A stretch of 11,124 bases of DNA from Clostridiales bacterium (GTDB taxonomy: Bacteria > Bacillota > Clostridia > Christensenellales > UMGS416): assembly GCA_012515725.1 (NCBI GenBank), contig JAAYXU010000078.1:1-11124 (forward strand). Direction: 5' to 3'. The notes under the pieces were generated by a model. The model searched no databases and was not told where the DNA came from. It saw only the letters and a program-made list of their open reading frames with translations. Positions 6,530 to 11,124 of the stretch are shown here, one piece after another; positions within the stretch are counted from its first letter, which is position 1; every line of letters starts with the position of its first letter. The translations under genes and the position numbers were made by a program.

Positions 6530-7213
6530 CTACTCTAGTACCTCGTCGATGAATGTCAGCGACAGCGTGATGAATATAAAAGCCTGCATCAGTGTGTGGA
6601 ATAACGAAAAATAGATAGACAGAAACGCTGGTATGCCGAACTTTAATACCATCACGCTGTATATAAGCTCCATCACGATAAATCCGCCCAGTATGTTGCC
6701 GAACATCCGGCACGCAAGCGATACCGGCGCGGCCAGATTTGTGATAAGCATAATGGGCGCCAGAAAGGGCTTTGGCCGCGCCAGCAGCCGGATCCGGCCC
6801 CATAGGCCCCGCTTGCGGATGCCGTAGACCTGTATGAGCGCAAACGTGATGAGCGAGAGAGTCAGCGTGGAGTTGATGTCCGACATATTGGGGCGCAGCC
6901 CGACGAACTCCAGCAGCCCCGAGCACACCACGAAAGCCCCCAGCGTGAATATATAGGGAGCCAGCGACGCTCCGGCCTGGGCACCAACTCTGGAATCGGT
7001 GTAGCGCTGTATGCCGTCCACCATGAGCTCCACAACGGTCTGCACGCCTCTGGGCTCGTCGGTGAACCGCCTTAGCAGAAACACCCGAACGATCGCGGCC
7101 AGCGCGATCAGTATCGCCGACGCGATCAGCGCGTTCAAAAGCGTAACCGATATCGTTACTCCGCCAATGATCGGCAGTGAGATTCTGGGCGGATCCAGAT
7201 GAAATTCAAACAT
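6530..7213 (-). CDS. atpB: F1Fo ATP synthase subunit a
   Basis: Subunit a provides the two half-channels through which ions reach the c ring. The 227-aa protein has several hydrophobic segments (about 20-47, 84-106, 113-132, 150-168, 174-195 and 198-222). The essential arginine is Arg169 in SLACRMFGNILGG, and MQAFIFITLSLTFI (209-222) is the family's C-terminal signature, with Gln210. Nine residues after the arginine, where E. coli has Glu219, this protein has Phe178; the nearest acid is Glu182. Likewise the only histidine near the E. coli His245 position is His206, apparently offset by three. An AAGGAGG ribosome site precedes the ATG. It is the first gene of the operon, with no atpI in front. 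Confidence 0.95.
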   Translation of the reverse strand: MFEFHLDPPRISLPIIGGVTISVTLLNALIASAILIALAAIVRVFLLRRFTDEPRGVQTVVELMVDGIQRYTDSRVGAQAGASLAPYIFTLGAFVVCSGLLEFVGLRPNMSDINSTLTLSLITFALIQVYGIRKRGLWGRIRLLARPKPFLAPIMLITNLAAPVSLACRMFGNILGGFIVMELIYSVMVLKFGIPAFLSIYFSLFHTLMQAFIFITLSLTFIDEVLE

Positions 7214-7253
7214 GCGCCGCCTCCTTCGAAGCGTTAGCCAAGCTTTGTAATAT

Positions 7254-7267
7254 AGTAGTTTACTACT
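7254..7267. promoter_or_regulatory. 14-bp perfect dyad, possible operator over the atpB promoter
   Basis: AGTAGT-TT-ACTACT is a perfect inverted repeat with a 2-bp centre, too tight to be a good RNA hairpin. It overlaps the proposed -10 of the atp promoter, which is the usual geometry for a repressor operator. The regulator is unknown, and the repeat could be chance in an AT-rich patch. Confidence 0.35.
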
Positions 7268-7285
7268 TTTGCGCGTCGCTTACAA
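7257..7285 (-). promoter_or_regulatory. Candidate sigma-A-type promoter of the atp operon
   Basis: On the minus strand TTGTAA (7285-7280) and TAAACT (7262-7257) are separated by exactly 17 bp, each matching 4 of 6 consensus positions. Transcription would start near 7250, giving a leader of about 37 nt before atpB. An alternative -10 (TATATT, just downstream) has no -35. This is a modest match chosen mainly for spacing and location. Confidence 0.35.
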
Positions 7286-7333
7286 GGCCGATGGAGACAG
7301 ATTTTCCGGTGCTTCGCGCAAATACGGGAGTCC

Positions 7334-7365
7334 GGTTTCTCTGAAACCATCTGTGCGCCCAGATG
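7334..7365. repeat. Two abutting inverted repeats in the atpB / thuA-like divergent region
   Basis: GGTTTC-tct-GAAACC (7334-7348) is followed immediately by CATCTG-tgcgcc-CAGATG (7348-7365); each has 6-bp perfect arms. Both lie upstream of the start sites proposed for either strand, so they would act as DNA elements and not in an RNA leader. No U-run follows either one, so they are not terminators. Function is unknown. Confidence 0.35.
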
Positions 7366-7374
7366 CGAATCAGC

Positions 7375-7388
7375 CGAAAACGATATGA
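7375..7388 (+). promoter_or_regulatory. Weak cre-like sequence (catabolite control)
   Basis: CGAAAACGATATGA matches the Bacillota CcpA-site consensus TGWAANCGNTNWCA at all but two of its defined positions (first and thirteenth). It overlaps the place where the -35 of the downstream promoter would fall, a repressing position. The match is weak and its symmetry is poor. Confidence 0.25.
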
Positions 7389-7403
7389 AAGCCGAGGGAT
7401 ATT

Positions 7404-7412
7404 TGCTATAAT
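7404..7412 (+). promoter_or_regulatory. Extended -10 promoter of the ThuA-like / oxidoreductase operon
   Basis: The plus strand reads TGCTATAAT: a perfect TATAAT (7407-7412) preceded by the TGn extension. No recognisable -35 lies 16-18 bp upstream, which is typical for extended -10 promoters. Transcription would begin around 7419, about 24 nt before the ATG at 7443. The GAGGTGA ribosome site is at 7432-7438. Confidence 0.7.
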
Positions 7413-7442
7413 AAGGGCAATCTGCAACAACGAGGTGAAAGT

Positions 7443-8150
7443 ATGAGTCCGAAAGCATTGATCGTACAGGGCGGCTGGGAGGGCCACGAACCCGGGCCGG
7501 TATCGGCGCGGTTCGCGCGGCTTCTTTCCGGGGAGGGATTCGACGTGACGGTGTCCGATACGCTGGACGCGCTGCTGGACGCGGAGCGCCTTGGGGAGCT
7601 CAGCCTAATCGTGCCGGTCTGGACGATGGGGTCGATCACGCGGGAACAGGAAACGGCGGTCAGCGAAGCGGTGGCCTCGGGCGTGGGACTGGCGGGATGC
7701 CACGGCGGCATGTGCGACTCTTTCCGGCAGAGCACGCAGTGGCAGTTCATGACTGGCGGGCAGTGGGTCGCCCATCCGGGCAACGATGGAACCCGCTACC
7801 GGGTGTACATCGCCCGCAACGCCGCGTGTCCGATCGTGGAGGGCGTGGAGGACTTCGACGTGTCGTCGGAGCAGTACTATGTGCATATCGACCCGGCTGT
7901 GAGCGTGCTGGCCCATACGCGCTTTCCGGTCGTGAAGGGCTACCACACGACCAACGGCGCGGTCAGCGTGCCGGTGCTCTGGACCAAGATGTGGGGGTAT
8001 GGCCGGGTCTTCTACTCGAGCCTCGGGCATCACGACGACGTATTCGACATCCCCGAGGCGCAGCTTACGATGCTGCGGGGCATGCTATGGGCGGCCGAGG
8101 GCAGGCGGATCGCACGGGAACGCGGACTTGATCCCCGTGATCTACTATAG
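7443..8150 (+). CDS. ThuA-like domain protein (glutamine-amidotransferase-like fold)
   Basis: The 235-aa protein belongs to the ThuA-like family, named for a rhizobial trehalose-utilisation gene and built on a class I amidotransferase-like fold. Its biochemical activity is not well defined. Recognisable features are ALIVQGGWEGHEP at the N-terminus (5-17), VGLAGCHGGMCDSFR (81-95) with Cys86-His87 at the nucleophile-elbow position, GGQWVAHPG (105-113) and YSSLGHHDDVF (191-201). The N-terminus shows no signal peptide, so it is probably cytoplasmic. Its stop codon lies in the ribosome site of the next gene, a Gfo/Idh/MocA oxidoreductase. That pairing is common in carbohydrate catabolic clusters and suggests a shared role in degrading a modified sugar. 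Substrate is unknown, and no transporter or regulator lies beside it in the window. Confidence 0.85.
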   Translation: MSPKALIVQGGWEGHEPGPVSARFARLLSGEGFDVTVSDTLDALLDAERLGELSLIVPVWTMGSITREQETAVSEAVASGVGLAGCHGGMCDSFRQSTQWQFMTGGQWVAHPGNDGTRYRVYIARNAACPIVEGVEDFDVSSEQYYVHIDPAVSVLAHTRFPVVKGYHTTNGAVSVPVLWTKMWGYGRVFYSSLGHHDDVFDIPEAQLTMLRGMLWAAEGRRIARERGLDPRDLL

Positions 8151-8159
8151 GAGGGCGCG

Positions 8160-9257
8160 ATGGACAGGGTCAAAGTCGGAATCATCGGCTGCGGTAATAT
8201 CAGCGACATATATCTAAAGAACATGACCGGACTCTTTCCTATACTGGCCGTGCGCGCGGTTGCTGATCGTATGCCAGAGCGCGCTACGGCCGCCGCCGCG
8301 AAGTATGGAATTCCGAAGGTATACGAAAGCGCCGAGGCGCTGCTTAACGATCCCGAGATCGACATTGTCGTGAATCTGACGACGCCGCCCGCGCACGCGC
8401 CGATATGCATGGCCGCGCTAAAGGCCGGGAAGCATGTCTACGTGGAGAAGCCGCTTTCTATCGCGCGTGAGGACGGACAGGCCATCGTGCTTCTGGCCCG
8501 CCGGAAGGGGCTCATGGCGGGCGGAGCGCCCGATACATTCCTGGGCGGCGGCATACAGACCTGCCGCAGGCTCATCGACGAGGGCCGGATAGGCGAGCCT
8601 GTCGCGGCCGTGGCCTTTATGACCAACCATGGCCATGAGAGCTGGCATCCGGACCCTGAGTTCTACTACAAATCAGGCGGCGGGCCGATGCTCGATATGG
8701 GTCCTTATTATCTGACAGCCCTCGTGAATCTGATGGGGCCGGTGGAGGCGGTCTCGGGAGCTTCGCGGATCACGTTCCCGACCCGTACCATCGCTTCCGG
8801 GAAAAAGGCCGGTCAGATCATCGATGTGGAGGTCCCCACCCATGTGGCGGGGCTCATCCACTTCGCCTCGGGAGCCATCGGAACCATCATCACGAGTTTC
8901 GACATATGGGGAGCGCATCTGCCCCGCATCGAGATATACGGAAGTCTGGGCAGCCTGTCGGTCCCCGACCCCAATACGTTCAGCGGGCCGGTGCTTCTGA
9001 AGGGCGCGTCGAAGGACGGCGACTGGGAGGAGATCCCGCTCACGCACGGATACGCGGACAACAGCCGCGGGCTTGGAGTGGCCGATATGGCCCATGCTCT
9101 GCGTGAAGGGCGTCCGCCGCGCGCCGGGGCAGAGCTGGCCCTGCATGTGCTCGACATCATGCAGGGATTTCATGACTCGAGCCGCGAGGGCATCGTATAC
9201 CGCCTGGAGACACGCTGCGGGAAACCCGCGCCGATGGAGGCGGGGGAGAGGCTGTAA
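8160..9257 (+). CDS. Gfo/Idh/MocA-family NAD(P)-dependent oxidoreductase
   Basis: This 365-aa cytoplasmic dehydrogenase belongs to the glucose-fructose oxidoreductase / inositol dehydrogenase / MocA family. The N-terminal Rossmann domain has VGIIGCGNIS (6-15) as its dinucleotide-binding loop and VVNLTTPPAHA (70-80). The family's EKP motif is at 96-98 in HVYVEKPLS, its lysine being the usual catalytic residue. The second domain carries GGGPMLDMGPYY (173-184). Here the place where many relatives have a catalytic histidine after Asp179 holds Pro-Tyr-Tyr, a variant I associate with one sub-branch. The gene starts 9 nt after the ThuA-like gene with an AGGAGG site, so the two are co-translated. Substrate cannot be read from the sequence. 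The 39-bp gap to the convergent gene downstream holds no evident terminator. Confidence 0.92.
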   Translation: MDRVKVGIIGCGNISDIYLKNMTGLFPILAVRAVADRMPERATAAAAKYGIPKVYESAEALLNDPEIDIVVNLTTPPAHAPICMAALKAGKHVYVEKPLSIAREDGQAIVLLARRKGLMAGGAPDTFLGGGIQTCRRLIDEGRIGEPVAAVAFMTNHGHESWHPDPEFYYKSGGGPMLDMGPYYLTALVNLMGPVEAVSGASRITFPTRTIASGKKAGQIIDVEVPTHVAGLIHFASGAIGTIITSFDIWGAHLPRIEIYGSLGSLSVPDPNTFSGPVLLKGASKDGDWEEIPLTHGYADNSRGLGVADMAHALREGRPPRAGAELALHVLDIMQGFHDSSREGIVYRLETRCGKPAPMEAGERL

Positions 9258-9296
9258 GAGCGGGGATACATCCACTATGGCGGCAAGTGTCAGCTT

Positions 9297-10364
9297 CTAT
9301 GCTCCGGCGATATCGCCAAGCGCCTGCCGGAGCGCTTCTGTCAGTTCCGCCGTCCGCCCCCCGCGGTCATCCGCCATACTCTGGGAGCGGTCGCGGATCG
9401 ACTTGGCGTAGGCCAGCGCGGCCGTTCCGCGCGCGATGTGCGTGCGGTACTCGAGAACGATGTCACGCAGCCGCTTCCTCATGCGCTCGTCGGTGTCGGG
9501 CTTAATGAGACGCGCATACAGATCGATAGTCTCGTCCCCGTCGCCCGGGAAATACTCGTGTGGCGCCGTGCTGTCGAATACCGCAAAGCCCATACTGCGT
9601 ACGACGACCATGTCGAGACTGTGTGGGTCAAACCCGCAGTGATAGATTTCCGTGTCAAAGCCCCGCTCCTGCGCCGCGGCCGCGAGTTTTTTGAGTATTG
9701 TGGATTTCCCGGTTCCCGGCCGTCCCTTCAGATAGATCCGTCTGCGGAGGCCCCTAATTATGTTTGGCACATAGTCGATGGGCCCCAGAGGCGTGGCCGC
9801 TCCCAGGAAGCGGTGCTTCACCGTGGGCTTTCCGCTGCCGATGGCATCGCCCAGGCAGGAGTCAATGAGTTCTCCGGAGAGCCGGTTAGCCTTCTCAAAG
9901 TCCATGCTCTCGATATAGCAGCTCTCCCAGACATCGTGTACGGCCAGCGCCTGGGCGAAAGCGCAATAAGCTGTATCGAGCTCGCTTCTTATCTGCCGGC
10001 TTATCGACTGGGCGGCATCCCGCTCCGCCTGTGTGCGGAACGGATCTCCGGCGCGCACCTTCACTGACTGTGCGTTCGCGGGTATAGGTGCTTCGTGCGA
10101 TCCGCTATCCACGATCGCAACGCCGGGACCCGGAAATATTACGGCGTCGATCGTCCCGTGATCCATCGCACAGTGCAGGAACTCCGCGTCATGGCCTTTC
10201 TGGGACCACTCTATACCGATCTCATATATAGACCGGGATCTTTCACAAACGCTGTCGCCCTCCACGAGTAACAGGCGGCCTGCGTCCGACAGATTTGATT
10301 CCATCAGCGAAATATAACCGCGCGCAGTGTTTCCGTCCGCGAAATATCGTAGCACGTCCGCCAT
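9297..10364 (-). CDS. Tandem P-loop ATPase-like protein with a degenerate first site (PRK06851-type)
   Basis: The 355-aa protein resembles an uncharacterised ATPase family of Bacillota built from two related P-loop domains. The second copy is intact: Walker A GRPGTGKS (214-221), then RGFDTEIYHCGFDPHSLDMVV (234-254) and AVFDSTAPHEYFP (261-273). The first copy aligns with it (GHDAEFLHCAMDHGTIDAVI at 57-76; AIVDSGSHE at 83-91). Its P-loop reads GDSVCERSR (36-44), with Arg42 where the Walker lysine should be and the inner glycines lost, so it probably cannot bind ATP normally. The N-terminal NTARGYISL (12-20) is also typical of the family. An AAGGAG site 7 nt before the ATG fixes the start. It stands alone between the leuA terminator and a convergent operon. 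The family is recognised from memory and the function is unknown. Confidence 0.8.
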   Translation of the reverse strand: MADVLRYFADGNTARGYISLMESNLSDAGRLLLVEGDSVCERSRSIYEIGIEWSQKGHDAEFLHCAMDHGTIDAVIFPGPGVAIVDSGSHEAPIPANAQSVKVRAGDPFRTQAERDAAQSISRQIRSELDTAYCAFAQALAVHDVWESCYIESMDFEKANRLSGELIDSCLGDAIGSGKPTVKHRFLGAATPLGPIDYVPNIIRGLRRRIYLKGRPGTGKSTILKKLAAAAQERGFDTEIYHCGFDPHSLDMVVVRSMGFAVFDSTAPHEYFPGDGDETIDLYARLIKPDTDERMRKRLRDIVLEYRTHIARGTAALAYAKSIRDRSQSMADDRGGRTAELTEALRQALGDIAGA

Positions 10365-10380
10365 ACGATCACTCCTTAGG

Positions 10381-10431
10381 ATATAGAAATAGGGTATCCC
10401 GGCACCTTTTATACCTATGCCGGGATACCCT
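10381..10431 (-). terminator. Hairpin terminator downstream of leuA
   Basis: A perfect 14-bp inverted repeat (arms 10391-10404 and 10418-10431, GGGTATCCCGGCA plus one flanking A-T pair) encloses a 13-nt loop. Transcribed from leuA, it is followed by UAUUUCUAUAU, a broken but U-rich tail, so it fits a Rho-independent terminator. The stem ends about 14 bp before the ribosome site of the next minus-strand gene, so it may also limit read-through into that gene. Confidence 0.75.
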
Positions 10432-10449
10432 GCCGCATGAATTCGGGTT

Positions 10450-11124
10450 TCAGACTTTGTCGTCGGATATATAGCGGTTGATGGCGCACAGTATCGCCTT
10501 AAAGGACGCGGTGGTGGTATTGCGGTCGGCGCCGACGCCGAACATCACGCCTTTTCCGTCTATGAGTCCGATGTAAGCTACGGCCTCAGCGTTGTGGCCG
10601 CTTCCCATCGCGTGCTGCTCGTATGTTTCGAAACGAAGGCCCGGGCAGCCCAGTCCTGCCACGGCGCTGAAGAACGCGGAGATCGGGCCGTTGCCCTCTC
10701 CGGTCACCGAGATCTCCTGACCGTCGGACGCGACCTGCGCTCTCACGCTTACGAGCTCGCCCCTCGTCTCGATCGTGTAGTTCCGCAGCGCGAGAGGGCC
10801 CGTGACGCGCAGATAGACTTCCCGGAAGGCTTCCATGACCTCGTCGGGGCTTAGTTCCCGGCCGACCGCGTCGGTCTTTCGCTGTATGACGCGCCCGAAC
10901 TCCGGATGCATGGCTTTAGGCAGATGATAGCCGAAATCGTGCTCCATCACGAAAGCGACGCCGCCCTTACCGGACTGGCTGTTGATGCGGATGATGGGTT
11001 CGTATTCGCGGCCGATGTCGGATGGGTCGATGGGCAGGTACGGCACTTCCCAGTGCGCGGCGCGCTCTTTTTTGCGGGCTAAGAATCCCTTGCGGATCGC
11101 ATCCTGGTGAGAGCCGGAAAACGC
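10450..11124 (-). CDS. leuA: 2-isopropylmalate synthase, C-terminal part
   Basis: LeuA condenses 2-oxoisovalerate with acetyl-CoA, the first committed step of leucine synthesis, and is usually inhibited by leucine through its C-terminal domain. The last 225 codons, including the stop, are in the window and the frame is open to the right edge. The edge begins within FSGSHQDAIRKGF, a hallmark of the long LeuA type (about 550-600 aa), followed by VPYLPIDPSDIGR and IRINSQSGKGGVAFV. The C-terminal leucine-binding/dimer domain includes ALRNYTIETRG, ISVTGEGNGPISAFF and FGVGADRNTTTASFKAIL. An internal GTG at 11046 could be mistaken for a start, but the reading frame and homology continue upstream of it. 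A hairpin terminator follows. Confidence 0.95.
   Translation of the reverse strand, partial: AFSGSHQDAIRKGFLARKKERAAHWEVPYLPIDPSDIGREYEPIIRINSQSGKGGVAFVMEHDFGYHLPKAMHPEFGRVIQRKTDAVGRELSPDEVMEAFREVYLRVTGPLALRNYTIETRGELVSVRAQVASDGQEISVTGEGNGPISAFFSAVAGLGCPGLRFETYEQHAMGSGHNAEAVAYIGLIDGKGVMFGVGADRNTTTASFKAILCAINRYISDDKV

Noticed and set aside
6489..6926. Minus-strand 145-codon frame overlapping atpB in another phase.
   Set aside because: It is an out-of-frame reading of the atpB coding region; the in-frame product has the conserved subunit a motifs.
7234..7487. Two overlapping 74-codon minus-strand frames upstream of atpB, considered as a possible atpI or other small leader gene.
   Set aside because: They cross the divergent promoter, lack a ribosome site, and show no hydrophobic AtpI-like pattern.
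8673..9275. Open 200-codon minus-strand frame opposite the oxidoreductase gene.
   Set aside because: It is antisense to conserved Gfo/Idh/MocA coding sequence and low in recognisable features.
9301..9333. Inverted repeat GCTCCGGC...GCCGGAGC with 17-nt loop near the convergent gene ends, as a possible terminator.
   Set aside because: It lies inside the 3' coding end of the minus-strand gene and no U-run follows on the plus strand; support is too weak to call it a terminator.
9438..10067. Open 209-codon plus-strand frame opposite the tandem P-loop gene.
   Set aside because: It is a shadow of the minus-strand gene, whose Walker A and duplicated motifs and ribosome site are clear; the plus frame has no recognisable domain.

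Overview
The window is GC-rich bacterial chromosome with tightly packed genes, mostly on the minus strand. Strong AGGAGG-type ribosome sites, a Gram-positive-style F-type ATP synthase operon with no atpI in front of atpB, and a two-domain P-loop ATPase of a kind I know mainly from Bacillota all point to an anaerobic Bacillota/Clostridia-like organism. I cannot name the genus, and the order is a guess (possibly Christensenellales or a relative).

Layout from right to left on the minus strand. Positions 11124-10450 hold the C-terminal part of 2-isopropylmalate synthase (leuA), which runs off the right edge and ends at a strong hairpin terminator. Next is an uncharacterised tandem P-loop ATPase-like gene (10364-9297) whose first nucleotide site is degenerate. 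A two-gene plus-strand operon (7443-9257) converges on it. This operon encodes a ThuA-like protein and a Gfo/Idh/MocA oxidoreductase, probably acting in catabolism of an unidentified sugar. It is driven by a clear extended -10 promoter with a weak cre-like sequence upstream.

Divergent from that operon, across a 229-bp control region, is the complete atp order B-E-F-H-A-G-D-C (7213-1228). It encodes a, c, b, delta, alpha, gamma, beta and epsilon. All look full length except delta: atpH encodes only about 72 residues, matching just the C-terminal, b-binding domain of the usual ~180-residue subunit. The N-terminal domain that grips alpha is absent, and there is no room for it in the operon. The c ring has a mixed ion-site signature (Glu-Ser-Thr...Tyr kept, the sodium-type Gln replaced by Met).

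With no visible terminator the same strand continues into a MutT-like Nudix hydrolase, cobU and the start of cobS (late cobalamin nucleotide-loop assembly). The cob genes may therefore be transcribed with the ATP synthase. The most interesting item is the minimal delta subunit. I found no CRISPR array, tRNA, rRNA, transposase or phage gene.
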